From Aphelenchoides besseyi (taxonomy: Eukaryota; Nematoda; Chromadorea; Rhabditida; Aphelenchoididae), in contig JAMPIQ010000002.1 in assembly GCA_024699855.1 (NCBI GenBank), positions 2,232,001-2,296,000 of the forward strand: a stretch of 64,000 nt of DNA. The letters run 5' to 3'. How positions within the stretch are numbered: position 1 is the stretch's first letter; each line of letters opens with the position of its first letter. The notes under the pieces are model-generated. The model did not search any database and was not told where the DNA came from. It saw only the letters and a list, made by a program, of their open reading frames with translations. This document shows, piece after piece, positions 21,844-34,191 of the stretch. The position numbers were made by a program, and so were the translations under genes.

Positions 21844-22210
21844 AAATACTTTTGCTCCAAGTTCTCTTACTAATTGTGCGAATAAACGATGATTACGTGG
21901 ATTATTGCCTGTGTTTGCTCTAATTATACCCGAGAGAATAGTTGCTGAGGTTGTAAACAAATATACTACAGTATTATTGCAACAAACACTAATCCAATAA
22001 TCGACTTGGACTCCGTGGCTACATTATAGGATTGTAAATAGAAGATCGGAGTTTGTTGATGCAATGACACAAAATAGACAGCTTAAAGAACAGAAAAAAT
22101 TGCTTTCTTATCATGCCACCAACAAGAAAAATAGGCTCTATGGTTGTCTTCGTCTCATAAGAATTTAAGACAAGTTCTCATTCAGAAAACTTTTATCAGC
22201 AGGTCGGTGA
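21844..22210. other. Intergenic spacer
   Basis: AT-rich spacer with AATAAA-like signals after the receptor gene. No gene seen. Confidence 0.5.
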
Positions 22211-22218
22211 TATAAAAG
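22211..22218 (+). promoter_or_regulatory. TATA box of the aspartic-protease-like gene
   Basis: TATAAAAG lies 43 bases before the ATG at 22254. Confidence 0.55.
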
Positions 22219-22253
22219 AAGTTGTGTTTTATTAATCAAAACTATTTCCAACA

Positions 22254-23929
22254 ATGAGGTCGCTTATTCTGCTTCTCGTTTCAACTGTGACGATCATCAA
22301 TGTTCATTCTGAACAGAAGTCATTTCGTTTAGAGAGCAAAGTTCGCTTCAGAACAGCCACTGAATTGCGTAGTTATCATGAAGAGAAAAAGAAGTCGCAC
22401 AAAAATTATATACCCAACTACCCGTGTGTTCTTAATAACGAACGTTCTTGTGTTCATGTATAAATTTCAGAGATTTGCCGATATTATCTCTGGTCACAGT
22501 CGGAACGCCTCGTATGTTTACCTCCTATGCCTCAGTAATTTTCGATAGCTGTTGACTTCTCAGTGTCCATTGAAACGGGCGAAGAGTCCCTATGGTTATT
22601 AGACAAAACTTATCCGGGACGCAATATCACAGTTAATCAACCGTATTATGATGCCAAGTAAGTATCTTAATTCAACACTTACCTGCTAATCAAATCAGCC
22701 AATCGTCTACTTCTCAATTACTCGGATCATACTATGGTTTCTCGGGAAACTTTCAAGTCGCTGGCGATCTTTACGAAGATATGTTGGGCATATTAGGCTT
22801 TCCACAAGTTTCGATGACGAACTTTGGAGTTGTGAAGGTTGGTGATAATCTCTTACAAAAACTGTATAGTTTATTTTCAGCGAATCTTTGATCCCTATTT
22901 GGTAGAGAAATTATTGTAAACTGCAATTTGAATTAAACAATTTAGAACGATCCCGAAGTTCCCAGTGGAGTTATAGGTTTGTTGTTGAAATGCTTCTTAT
23001 TCTCGAGCTGACGATTGCAGGTTTATCGTGGAATCCAGTTGACAAAGACAATGTAAGTTGCCGTCTATCGTTTAATCTAACATCATTCCCACTTATAATC
23101 TCGAGTACGACAATGTCAACTTATAGATCACGGCTTCTGCTGCTCCAATTTTGCATCTGTTCAGTCAGTTTGGTAGTTCTGATCGATTCTATACTCAAAG
23201 GTTGGAAGATGTTACTGATCCAGCAGTAAGTTTGTGGACTTCTGGTTATTCACTTTTAATAGATTGGTCGAGAGTATTCGATGTGGACTGAATTCGGTGC
23301 TAATTTGGAGGGAATGTGTGAAGAAAATTACATTATGACTGTGTTAACATACGATGAATCGATGTACTCGTTGAAATTTACTCTTGATTCATTCTCTTAT
23401 TCTGGATCCATGTACGATGGCGGTGATGCAAAAGTTGATACCGGGTTTGCTGAACAGAAATAACCAGTGACTTTGGTTTAGTGTTCCAACGATTCTTTTG
23501 CCGTACGATACGTTCCAAGAGGTTTACGACAAGATTAATCCCACCTACAATTACGATTACGGAATCTACGAAATTGAATGCGATCAGTTTGTGCTTCTCG
23601 ATGACTTCATTTTCACAATCTCAAAACAGACGTTCACTATTCCTTCAAGCACTTATGTCGTTGACTTGTTGCTTGGAGATGGAATGTGTGTCGTTAGTTT
23701 CGATTACTCCGATTACTTCACGACTCCCTACGTTTTGGGTGAGTTGAACGACAAGATCTAGTTGTGAGCTATTCAGGCACGCCCTTTCATTGGGTCTATT
23801 GTTTGAAGGCAAGAATGTTGAAAAGTTGCACATTCTTACATCTTGTTTTAGATGGATATCGATAATACGGAAATTGGATTTTCGAAAATCATTAAACACG
23901 AACCAACTTATGTTCCGAAAACAGTTTAA
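22254..23929 (+). CDS. Pepsin-like (A1) protein with altered first catalytic motif
   Basis: Secreted bilobal aspartic-protease homologue. The start ATG opens a signal peptide (SLILLLVSTVTIINVHS), then a short propeptide-like region. After an intron PILSLVTVGTPP matches the family lead-in, and across the next intron VDFSVSIETGEESLWLLD occupies the place of the first active-site loop. The catalytic Asp codon is GAA (Glu) at 22572-22574. Later landmarks are GVIGLSWNPVDKDN, the second lobe DTG (KVDTGFA, Asp at 23437-23439, with Phe instead of Ser/Thr after Gly), and the end TPYVLGTPFHWVYCLK with DIDNTEIGFSKI. About nine small exons, stop at 23927-23929, AATAAA just after. The full reading frame and intact splice sites argue against a pseudogene. 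Activity is doubtful because the family depends on two Asp residues. Alternatives are a binding protein or a low-activity enzyme. Confidence 0.8.
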
Positions 23930-24202
23930 GTTGCTGTCCGAATAAAACGTTTACATCGATTATACTCACACGAATTCGAACAGTAATGCGTGAGATTTCA
24001 AAAGTGATGGCAATTAAAAGATCACATGCCAACGCGTACTTCATCGACTATATTAATCGTTTTTCAAGCGAAGCTGGTCGTTAGAATCAAGTTGCATCTG
24101 CAATCTGATCAAGCCCTCGCTGTTTGTTTGATCTTTGTGTTTAAATTGATTTTCGTCGACCAATAAACCAATTCCAAGTCCGAACTATGAAGTTCAGTTG
24201 CA

Positions 24203-25522
24203 ATGTGTCTCGCGGACATTTCAGAGAACAAGGATTGTACGAGGGAATTAACCATATCGTTGAATGCCGTCCAATTCAATCAATTGAGAGACTACTATCA
24301 AATTTTCGGTGTTAAACGAAATGAACAGCGAAAGAAATCCGAATTGCTTATCATCGATTGGCACGTCGATTTCATCCCGATCGGTTTCCCAACGACGGTT
24401 TGTTGGCTGGCCATTGGTCTTCAGCTCAAAATCATTTCTCTCGTATCTCCAAGGCCTATGCGGTTTTGTCCGATCCGATTCAACGCGCTCAATATGAAAA
24501 CACGAAAAAAGAAGTCGACTGCAACGGAGTTCACGTCAAAGAAGTTGAGTTGTTCAGTGAGTTAAACACGGTCATTAAGCTGCGTGATCTTGCGTTTCAG
24601 TTCGATTCGGTCTTTTGACAGTCGACAGGTTTTTTCAAGCGGTCAAAACACAAATTGCCGTTGATGTTTTGAAAGCTGCTCAATCGATCTGCTTAGAAAA
24701 CGACAAATCAATTCAAGTTCAACGACTGGAACCAAACAAACCTGTAGAAGCGACGGTAAGAGCTCATATGGCTCGTTTCTTTTACTTCGGTATACCAAAC
24801 CAATACGCGGAACATGGAAGTTGGATTCATTGCAAAAGTGGAACGAACGATCGATTCAAATTGGTGCTTTTCGACAATGAAGGCAAGTTGACATCTGAAC
24901 CGATAATTGTACTTTAGGTTTCGTTGAATTACTTCCAGATTCTCGAATCTTTGACAACGACAAATCGACTGCCGATCTTTTCTTTGTTCCGCACGATCTT
25001 TATGTCCCAATAGCTGTGTACTACGCAGGTGTTAGAAATCGACTGTGGGGTCTACAAGATCAGTTGAGTGGTTTTCAATCGTCTGTTCACTTGCAACGTG
25101 AGTTTTTAGCGTTCAATTACATGTCCTCTAATCTTTGAGGTTCTTGGTTGCTGGAAACAAATCGTCGACATTTGTTGTGCATCTACGGCGACAATTTCTT
25201 CCAGTCGCTTTCTTTCTCACTCACACTCATGGTTTTTAATCGAGAACTCCGAATGAACGAACTAATTGCTTGTGGAATGAAGTTAAACGAACGAAAAGAG
25301 TTAGCTCGTGATCTGGAATCAGAATACTCAGAAGCTCTAGAAATCAAAGACGAAGAACGGTGAGCACATTGACTCTAACTAATTGATTCCAAATTTAGAT
25401 TACTAAAACTTGAGACGCGAATAAAAGAGGAGCTCAAAATAAACGAGGAACAAGTTCGAAACTTCAACGAGAAAAGTGATCGTCTTATAACTCACGTCTT
25501 CACTACGTTGACTAACAGTTAA
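24203..25522 (+). pseudogene. ARG1-like class III J-domain protein with a frameshift
   Basis: Hsp70 co-chaperone of the type known from plant ARG1. The J domain starts DYYQIFGVKRNE and continues IRIAYHRLARRFHPDRFP with the essential His-Pro-Asp, then FSRISKAYAVLSDPIQRAQY. Between the two parts, near 24325-24330, one base is missing (the frames meet around AATGAACAGCGAAAG). Later exons fit ARG1: FGLLTVDRFFQAV, then VRAHMARFFYFGIPNQYAE, CKSGTNDRFKLVLFDNEG, DLFFVPHDLYVPIA, LLCIYGDNFFQSLSFSLTL, and a coiled-coil tail with many Glu/Lys. All other joins keep frame and end at 25520-25522. A single lesion in otherwise conserved coding suggests a very recent pseudogene or a base-call error. The cytoplasmic role is inferred from the family. 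Confidence 0.7.
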
Positions 25523-25782
25523 AAAAGCGACCTAATTATTGTTCTTTGTATGAACTTATAACAAACATTAAAACGAAAGATGTAGACCTTACTTAAAAGT
25601 ATATTTGAGACCTCATTTACGAGCCTTACAGATAAATAAATCATAAGGTACTTATAAATTTTGACGTAAAGGAAGTAATTTAGACGACATTTTGTCGGAA
25701 AGCAGCTGTTTACACGGAAACCAATGTCCTTTACAACTCATTTCACCTTCTTACTCAACTTTTATCGTTGTGATTAAGAGTA

Positions 25783-26995
25783 ATGTTTTCAACCAACTAC
25801 GAAGTTTTGTTGTTTTTTCTCACTGTACTCACGATCATTCTGCAAATTTACGTTCTGTTTCTAACGCGTTATAAGCTGCCGAAGTCTATGGAACACTACC
25901 GATTCTTTTTGTACGTATTCACGGTTCGTTGCTTTCAAGACAACGAAACATCGGGAATTTCAGTTGTGGGATCTGGTTTTCACGATGAGTTTCGGATTCG
26001 TCGTAGCTCCTTATCCTCTCACTCCAATTTTTGCATGTGATCTTCGAGGAATTGGCGGAATGTTTTCGTATGAAATTGCACAAATCGCTGTGAGTTGCTA
26101 GCTACTTTGACATTAAACTCTGATCGTCTTTCAGTTATCGCTCACTTTTAGCTTTGGAGCAAATGTCATCTACTCTCAATTTTGGTGTTTATGTTATCGA
26201 TTTGTTGCCGTCTTACCCAACAAATCGTATCAACAAGCCTTCTGTAATGTCAAATGGAAAATGATCTTTTTTCTGTGTGGTCAATGTCTCACCATTCTAT
26301 TGGGTGTAGGCTTCTTTAACACGCTCACCGATGAGAAGGTACGATGTTTTGTAGATACGATTAAACCTCAAGTTTATTTCAAGTCAACTTATCTGGTTTT
26401 GTCCGCACATGAAATGAAACGCGAAGACAAAAGATTCGAGATCCACGCTCGTGCTGTTCTGATTGAACTCGCGTATCCATGGACTCTCCAGTTTCTTCTT
26501 TACGTTTTCATTTTGTTCGTTGCATTCGAAGTCGTTTGTGCTATTCTTGTTGTAGTGACTTTGAGAACTTTAAACAAAACTTCTGCGTCATATTCAGCTC
26601 GAACATTGAAACTCCAACGCCAACTGCTAAGAGTCCTTGTCATTCAGCTTGCGTGTCCAATTATTTTCATTTTTCTTCCTGTCATTGCTCCTATTTTAGC
26701 TACTTTTCTTGCTATACCTGTCTTAAGCGATTTGACTGTAGAGATTGGGTTGTTTATGCTTGCGCTAGTCGGCTTCATTAACTCGCTAATATGCCTTATT
26801 TTTGTTGGCCCATACGCACAGCACACGTATCTCACTTTCATCAAACCTTTGTTTTCTTTTACTCGAGGACTACAGTTTGTTTCCAAAGTCTGCCCGACTA
26901 TTCAACAACAACAATCGACGGAACCGGCAACTCCCACGGCCGTGAAGAACGCGATCGCAAGTAATGAAAAAACCTTATCCCAGAGAATTATTTAA
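25783..26995 (+). CDS. Serpentine chemoreceptor, Srh/Sri-like
   Basis: Seven-helix nematode receptor of a different class from the flanking pair. Exons give LLFFLTVLTIILQIYVLFL, then after short introns LWDLVFTMSFGFVVAPYPLTP and GIGGMFSYEIAQIA, LTFSFGANVIYSQFWCLCYRFVAV, and a long last exon with MIFFLCGQCLTILLGVGFF, FLLYVFILFVAFEVVCAIL, LRVLVIQLACPIIFIFLPV and LALVGFINSLICLIFVGPYA. Arg after the third helix (CYRF) and the conserved Gln-Leu-x-x-Pro before helix 6 are typical. The stop ends at 26995. Intact as read. Confidence 0.75.
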
Positions 26996-27468
26996 GTGTT
27001 AAATGACATTAACAATAAATTTTAAGAAAACGGTTTTCCCTGTCGTTGTTAGAAAGAACAGGGAAATTGAGCTTCGAAAATGGGTTTTCAACCAAGTTTC
27101 TGAACAAGAAGCTGACTCACTGCACCAAACTCTGTCATATGTAATTCACGACTGACACTGTGAAATTCAGGATCAGTCAAAAAAGAGTGCAACTAAGTTG
27201 ATTGATGTCAAACTAGCTGATACAGCAGTTTTTTGTGATAAACTTAATTGCACGAAACTTGTTAAGAGCCTGGTTATAAGACTATTAAACTCATGTGTAT
27301 ATGCATCCATGTCATAGAATGACGGGATTTAAGTCAATTGTCGACATGTAAACTGCTCAAACTAACTCAATTCCAAACTAGATTTAAAGTGTTAAACATC
27401 TAAAAACCTGGACAGAACTTTGTGATAACTCAAAATTTCCGCACTTTTCTGTAAACCCAAAGATTATC
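26996..27468. other. Intergenic spacer
   Basis: AATAAA at about 27013, then AT-rich sequence. No gene seen. Confidence 0.5.
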
Positions 27469-28508
27469 ATGATGCGTCAAATTCACGATACTTTATGTGG
27501 CATATTCGCTTTTTTTCTGAACATCTTCTTGATCTTCGTTGTTGTTCGTTGTACCAAACCATCGTTACGGTCCTATTCCCGAATGGTTATGATCTGCGCA
27601 GTTTACGACGTGGTTTATAGTTTCGTTGGATTAATTTGTCAACAGGTAAGTTCACGGTCTATTGAATTGATTGATAAAGGATCAGCAGCAAGTCGACATC
27701 TACGACGGGGTCTATTACACTTTTTCCTTCGGAATCGATTACTATTTTCCGGAACTTGTGAGCCCAATGCTCCTCAGCACAATTCAGATTTCGCTAATCG
27801 TCATCGCAGTTACATTGATTCCAACTCAATTTTATTATCGACATCTTCTTTTGACGTAAACTCACTTCCCAGTTCATCTATTAGTTTGTTTCAGTTCAAC
27901 AAACGCACAGAATGGACGTTTGATTTTTGCGTTGTGTTTGTCTGTAATCTCTGGTTCGTTTGTTGGATTGTTCGGCTACGTTTGTCGTCTAGAAGCTCAA
28001 AAACGTGGTCGAGAGTATTATTTGAATCAACTTAGCGCCCGATGTAAAGAAGACTATAAAGATGCGTTTGTAAATGCAATTGACATGGTAAGCACTTTGT
28101 CTCAAATATTTATCTTGGATTTAGAGAGATCCGTTAACAGGAAGTTCATTAGTGTACGGAACAAGTTTGATTATTATCAGCTATGCAGTTGCAGTCTACT
28201 ACGGTTACCGATCATTGAAGCTTGTCCGGCCAGCAAACGAATCTGACATCGCTAACAACAGCAGAGCTGTTCAGCTGAAATCGCAGTTCACGCGAAATAT
28301 GGTCATTCAATCGATTTGTGCATTCGCGCTCTCCGTTCTACCGACAAGTTTGGTCGGTGTGAGTACATTGATGTACTTTAATTCCCCAATTTCAAACTCT
28401 AGTAGTATGTTCTCTTTCGCGTATTTGCCGATTTTCAATGCGACAAGTTCGCTGATTTGTATTGGACCTTATCGCGATTATGTGAAGAAGATTTTGCATT
28501 TGTCCTAA
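27469..28508 (+). CDS. Serpentine chemoreceptor, Str-superfamily-like (paralogue 2)
   Basis: Paralogue of the gene at 20766-21843 with the same exon plan. Exon 1 holds GIFAFFLNIFLIFVVVRCTKP and MVMICAVYDVVYSF. Later exons hold ISLIVIAVTLIPTQFYYRH, LIFALCLSVISGSFVGLFGY, SLIIISYAVAVYYGYRSL, FTRNMVIQSICAFALSVLPTS and FAYLPIFNATSSLICIGPYR. It shares the IPTQFY helix-3 signature, the Arg-Gly-x-Glu-Tyr-Tyr loop and the Phe-Thr/Tyr-Thr-Arg-Asn motif with paralogue 1. Stop at 28508. No obvious lesion. Confidence 0.8.
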
Positions 28509-28579
28509 GCAACTTGTTCCTATTCTATGAGGTTTATATAGCAAATAAAGATAATACAAGAATTGATACTGTTGAAAAA

Positions 28580-30236
28580 CTAACGGTATTGTTTTTTAGC
28601 AAATGCAAAGATCTCACGAGCTAAAGCTTTCGGAACTTCGAAGGCCGCGAAATGTCCACCATCACGTTCGTATTTGTAGTGTGTCAGGTTGACAGAAAGT
28701 CGTACAAGTTCGACAGGTGGAGGTGGGATCAAATCATGAGAGAACGCCGCGTAACCAGTTGGAACGCTGATGTACTGATCACTCAAGTCACGAATTTCCG
28801 GATCAGCGAAAAACTCTCGATAGAAACGTTGACTTGGCAAGATGTTTTGATTGACCCAATAGATTGTAATAATCGTCAAGATTTCGTCTTTCGTAAACTT
28901 CTCAAGCCCTCCGTTTTCCATTGATACGAAGAGCTCGTTTGTCCATCCCGAAAACTTCTCGCCGATGTACGCCAACAATCCGATTGGCGAATCGTTCAAT
29001 GAAACTCCTGTAAATACGCATTAAATCACTTCTACGATGGATGACTCACCCACGGTATCCGGTTTTGTAGCTTGAATGTGCATGTAACCTAAAGACAGAT
29101 GTTTGAATATTTTCAATTAAAGGACATACCCGATTCTTTGATTGCTTGAATGAGAATAGCAGATAAACTGTACTGTGCGTACTCTGGCTGTGACCAGAAC
29201 AAAGAGGGGAAATAGGATCCAAAAATCATCTTAAACAGTTTTGTAGGCGAATTCAAATTTCCCGCTATCATATTAAGATGAAGACCATACAAACTGAAAG
29301 AACAAAGGTTTTAGATCACAACATGGAAATTACTTCTCGGGATAAAAACGAGCAATATTCGAAGTTATTGCTGATCCCCAATCGCCTCCTTGAGCGAAAT
29401 AACGTTTGAATTTGAGTCTGTCGGTCATCAGTTTGTTGAAGATTTGCGCCGTCGAAACGGTTGAGAGTCCACGTTTGTGTGCCGCCTCACTCCAACCGTA
29501 TCCGGGAATTGAAGGCGCGATGACTTCGAATGCAAGATCCGAGTTGAGACCGTTGTTCTGCGGATCGACTAGCATCGGTATGATCTTGTAGAACTCAAAA
29601 ACATTTCCTAAAAATCGCAGATCTTGTAATAAAAATGCTCGGTTCATCTACCTGGCCATCCATGAACGAGAAGCAACGGAACAGTTTTCTTGTAACGCTT
29701 TGTGTCGGGCTTCACGTGCAAGAAGTGAATCTGAAAACAAGCTCTTAAGTGTTTTACAACTTCAATCCAATTACCTGAAGACCTTCAATTTGAGTTTTGA
29801 ACTGCGGGAAACCGTTCAAAATAGCTTCGTATTTACGCCAGTCGTATTTGTTGAGCCAATGATCTTTGAATTCGAGTAGAGTTTTCAAATTGAAACCGTA
29901 GGAGAAATCTCGAACGTCTTCCAGTTGCTCGTGCCCTATGCGAGAGTTGCGAAGTCGATTTTTCAAGTCCTAAACAGAAATGGACAAAAATTTCAAATCG
30001 AAAAACCTTTAGAGTTTCTTCTGGAACGTTGATTTTGAAAGGTTTAATTGCTGGATCGTCCGGTTTCTCTGCTCCTTGACCATAATAGCCGCTAGTTGGT
30101 GGAACGTACTAGAAAAAAGAATAAACTTCGACTCAATGGTTATAGGAACCTTTTTAGTTGGTTTGCTGAGATTCGCATAGAGTCCGTAGGCGAAGATCGC
30201 CAGAGCCCCGACGAAGATCACTTTGCCCAAACTCAT
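28580..30236 (-). CDS. Microsomal epoxide hydrolase (EPHX1-type)
   Basis: Alpha/beta-hydrolase that opens epoxides of lipids or xenobiotics at the ER membrane. The start (30234-30236) opens an N-terminal anchor (VIFVGALAIFAYGLYANL). Next comes the EHN domain (IKPFKINVPEETLKDLKNRL and DWRKYEAILN), then oxyanion-site HGWPG, PSIPGYGWSEA, the nucleophile in YFAQGGDWGSAI (Asp), and the catalytic His in YERDGGHFAAFEVP near the end. EPHX1-type lid residues (GYMHIQATKPDTVG) are present. Seven or eight exons, all in frame, and the length fits the family (about 450 aa). It lies head-to-tail with the esterase and P450 that follow on the same strand. That arrangement suits a detoxification or lipid-mediator role, but no operon spacing is visible. 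Confidence 0.92.
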
Positions 30237-31838
30237 GGCTGAAACTCGAAATGTTAAAGATCAAAAGTCCAAACAAACTGAAAATAAACAAAACAGAAAA
30301 AGCGAACGATTCCACTGTCGCAGCAAGAGTGTTCGTTTATATTTTTTCGCGTCTTTCGGCCCTGAGCTTGCAACTCAACTGCAACGCCCTAATGTGCTAG
30401 AGCCCAACTACATAGCACAAGTGGAGTCGTTCATCACGAAAGCGGTTGAAATGAGAAGGGAGTCTTGTTTGTACCTTTTGTACTTTCAGTTCACCTTCTG
30501 CTTCACGGCTTTTCGATCACGTAGTTTGTGCCGTTCACTGGTGTGCTTTCAGTGAGCGGGCAGCTCACAAGGACAAGAGTGTAGTTCGAAAGCACACAAA
30601 GATTGTTGGAGTGTGTTTATCGAGTTTGACATCGAAACAGCAAATGGTTGGTGCGTGAGATAAGTAAAGAACGTGATTCGGAAATTGAACAAGTAAATTA
30701 ATGACATCGATGATCACTGTAAATTGGAATGAGTGGCCGCGGTGGAGGAAGACCATCTGCTTGTTTGCCTGATAGACTGCGTTCGTTTACAATTGTCGTT
30801 ATTATCGGATGTCATTTCGCAAATTTTAGCCAACAGATGAATTTCAATCGGCTCACTAATGTGAGCAAAAACGACGTGCGCAATCGACCGCCGTTTTTAC
30901 TCCACTTTCATTTAAACGACATCGATTCTACACAATCGTTTTGTTGTCATTCCACCAATCTCGACGACTATAAAATTGTCAGTTCAAAAGCTTTCTGAGA
31001 TTCGGTGGAATACGACTGAACAATCGACTACTCATTCGACTGTTTGTCTCAACTGTTTTAAGACGTGGAGACGAAACCAAAACCGAATCGGAGTTATCAT
31101 GCAGTTGATCAGAACAACGGAGCTATGCGGTCCGATAGCTAACCATTGGAAGATGGGTCAAAAGTAGTCAGCAATACCACTCCAAACGATCGTAAACACT
31201 CCGTCTAAGATTCGGGAACGTTGAAACTCAGCGATCAAACAAACGCAAAGGAAACTAACCGTTTTACACAAAGCGAGAACCAAAAACTCCAAAGATCGAT
31301 TAGAACTGTCGCAATGAACATCTTTCGATATTTTTAGATTTGCATTCTTACGGATCAACATGCACAGTAAGCGGAGAGTGAAGTTGAATCCAATTGTTGT
31401 AGCAACCAGGCGATTAACTAGTAAAAGACGCCAAATGGTGTGCTTTTAAATGCTGTGACATTCGTTTTGTTAAGTGAATTCACCTCCCAATTCATCGCTT
31501 ATATAAATTGGTTTTTGAGTTCCTCTCAACCCTCTAGTCGCTTGAAAACTACAAAGCTCTGGTGTACCTTGCCGTAGGCTGTTTAGATATTCACAGGGTG
31601 AATGCACTTGAAGTCATAGATTTCGATTGTCTGATTCAACACTTTGCGAGTATGAAATGAACCTCAATCGTTATCACAGTTCGAATTTGACAAACAATTG
31701 GAGTATTGGTCGTTGGGAGTTGTAAGTATTGGATGAGTTGTAAAGTAAATGAGTAGAACTGGAAGAGTAAAGAGATGTGGTGATAAGTGAAGACCGAAGG
31801 AGAAAATTATTTGAACGGTTTATTTTCAACTTCCGCAT
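30237..31838. other. 1.6-kb region without a supportable gene
   Basis: Short frames only, for example a plus-strand frame at 30729 with no domain and no splice continuation. It probably contains the promoter of the epoxide hydrolase (right-hand side of that minus-strand gene) and the 3' flank of the esterase. Confidence 0.4.
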
Positions 31839-33930
31839 TCACAACAACATCGCTTCTATGGCCGCACTCAAACGGTCTATTCGATCCGATTCAACGTCCT
31901 CTTTCATCACTGGATCCGGTCGAATCAACAGATGACGACCAGCCTTCTCGTAGGTCGCCGGTTCCCATTTGAAATCGAAATCCGGAGAGTTGGGGTCTCC
32001 GAATTTTGCGAAGTTTGTGAACATTTTGGTCATCAAGACTTGCACCTTTCTGTCTGCGGCAGTCTTGCGAAATGGAGCCATGAAGATGTTGACATTGAAA
32101 ATATATCTGAAAATAACTAATGAGTTGAACTTGAGGCAAAACTCAACGGTATTTCGGTGGCATGCGTTGCTGCAGAAAACGGGAGAAGTGCATTGAAATA
32201 CGAGGTGATGAACTTGTTGTGATGATCGAAAAGATAGCGATAGACCACGTCGCGACGTTCCAACGATTTCAAAACATGCGAATGCATTGGCGATTCGTTG
32301 ACGAACTCGCTAAACATCTTAACGATTGTGCGTTTGACCATTGTTTTGTCTTTGAGAAGAATATCCGTGATACCGTACAACGTTCGAAAAGCGTCGATAC
32401 TTATCGGCATTTCGACTCCACGTTGTTTTGCCCAGTACTCAATTTTGCCGTGGGTTTGCGTGATCAGTTGGTCGATGTATTTGCCATTCAGTCGCCGAAA
32501 TGACAACAAAACTGAAACAAGAAATAAAACAAAAAGAAGATGTCACTCACGAAAAATAAGCCCTAAAAACGAACGATTAGTTTTCAAAATAGTCGGATAT
32601 GCTTTCCTTCATTCGACGTACAACCCACGATCTTGGTTTTGGGTGGAGACTCGTTGCAAAGTTGTTTGATTGAAACAGGAAGGAACTCATCGTCATATAC
32701 GGGGGCCATTCTCAATCTCAGTTCTTTGATGAGTCCGAATTCTCCCAACATTGTTATGCCGAAACGATTCGCTGGTAACTTGCGCAAATAATCCACACAT
32801 GCAGCATTCTCTTCATCCGTCCACTCCTTTTCTAAAGTACCAATAATGAACACGAAAACAGTAACAACAAGTACCTATGCTTGTTCGACGAAAACCCAAC
32901 TTCAAAGCTTTGCGTCTGCTGATTTCAATCGCATAAGCTCTGTCGTTCACCGCCCAACTACACTCTGGAAACCCGGCCATTAAAATTGCTTGGCTGAAGA
33001 GATCTAAACATTCTTATTTCAGTGCTCGTGAATTAGCGTTTACCTCGACTGACTGGTGAGATACTCAAAAGCCCAGTCGAAACACTTCCCGCGGATTGTC
33101 CAAATACAGTGATTTGATTGGGGTTACCACCTGCATTAAAATGGCTCATGAATTGATGTCCGCTCTTACCAAATGCTGCAATGTTTTCTTTAACGAATCG
33201 CAGAGCCATCACTTGATCGAACATTCCAAAGTTTCCCTTACAGTGTTTATCGTCCAAACACAAGAATCCCAAGTATCCGAGACTGAAAATGAAAGTGTTT
33301 TTGAATGCCAGTACCTTCTGTTGCTTGCCGATACTCAACAGTAACAACAATCACATCGTGTCGAACCAACAATCGAGCACATTCACGATAATCGTATTTT
33401 GCCGACGAATCCATGGCAAAGCCGCTAAATTGTTATGCTTAGCATACACGAGGCTTTCAACTTACCCACCGTGAATGTACAATAAAACCGCATAGCCGTC
33501 CTGCAAATCTCGAAACTTCAAAGTCAAATGATTTCAACATACCCGGTAGCTTTCGTTTTTACGTGCCGGTGCAATGATGTTCAGATACAAACAGTTTTCA
33601 TCGGTTCGTCCAACGTCAATCGCATCCCACGGGGTGCGTGTTTGAACGGCTCGAGGACGATAACGACGAGTGAACAGAACTCCGTTCCATTTCGCTGGAG
33701 GTTCTGGTTTCTGAATTCAATTTGATTTCAATCGCAACTCTCAAACAAACTTTAAATCGCAGATGACCGATTGGAGGCTTAGCGAACGGACAACCCAAAA
33801 ACACATTGGCCACTTCTTTGCCATCGGGCAGTAGAAGACGTTTTCCTTCGACAACTCCATAGTTTGTTTCGACTTGTGGATGAGGGAGAAGTGCATCTCG
33901 AGATGCGGAGCGTGATGAACCACAACCCAT
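31839..33930 (-). CDS. Type-B carboxylesterase, possibly N-myristoylated
   Basis: Alpha/beta-hydrolase of the nematode carboxylesterase family. The start at 33928-33930 gives MGCGSSRSASRDALL, a good N-myristoylation-type start. Then come VETNYGVVEGKRL, VANVFLGCPFAKPPIGHLRF, ENCLYLNIIAP, LLYIHGG (oxyanion), GNFGMFDQVMALRFVKENI and NQITVFGQSAGSVS (nucleophile Ser). After further exons come TSNEGKH (acid Glu) and ATHATEIPLSF (catalytic His), ending with GDPNSPDFDFKWEPAT and a stop at 31839-31841. Eight or so exons all splice in frame; one intron interrupts AAFG|GNPNQ. All three catalytic residues are present, unlike the two esterase relics at 7.3-8.9 and 17.5 kb. No signal peptide, so probably cytosolic face of membranes. 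Confidence 0.88.
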
Positions 33931-34191
33931 GGCTACACTTTCATTTACACAGAAGTCTCAAGACATCAACCGAGATATACGGAAAACAGCTGTCTGAAGA
34001 AACCAACGGTTATCGAGCAGGTGGAACGCAAACTCGATTCAAATTCTCCTTCGGTCTTGAATTTCTGATTGTCTTCTGCAAAGACAACTCCCGATTCCGA
34101 GAAGTTGCGAGAATTAGAATTTTATTTAGCACCGTTATTGTTATTCGGATTAATACAAGATCATAAAAGAATTAGAGATTTGAGAAGGAAA
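33931..34191. other. Short intergenic region
   Basis: Spacer between the esterase start and the P450 stop; presumably the esterase promoter. Confidence 0.4.

Noticed and set aside
30729..30998. Frame starting MSGRGGGRPSA
   Set aside because: The histone-like first residues are not followed by histone sequence; no continuation by splicing.
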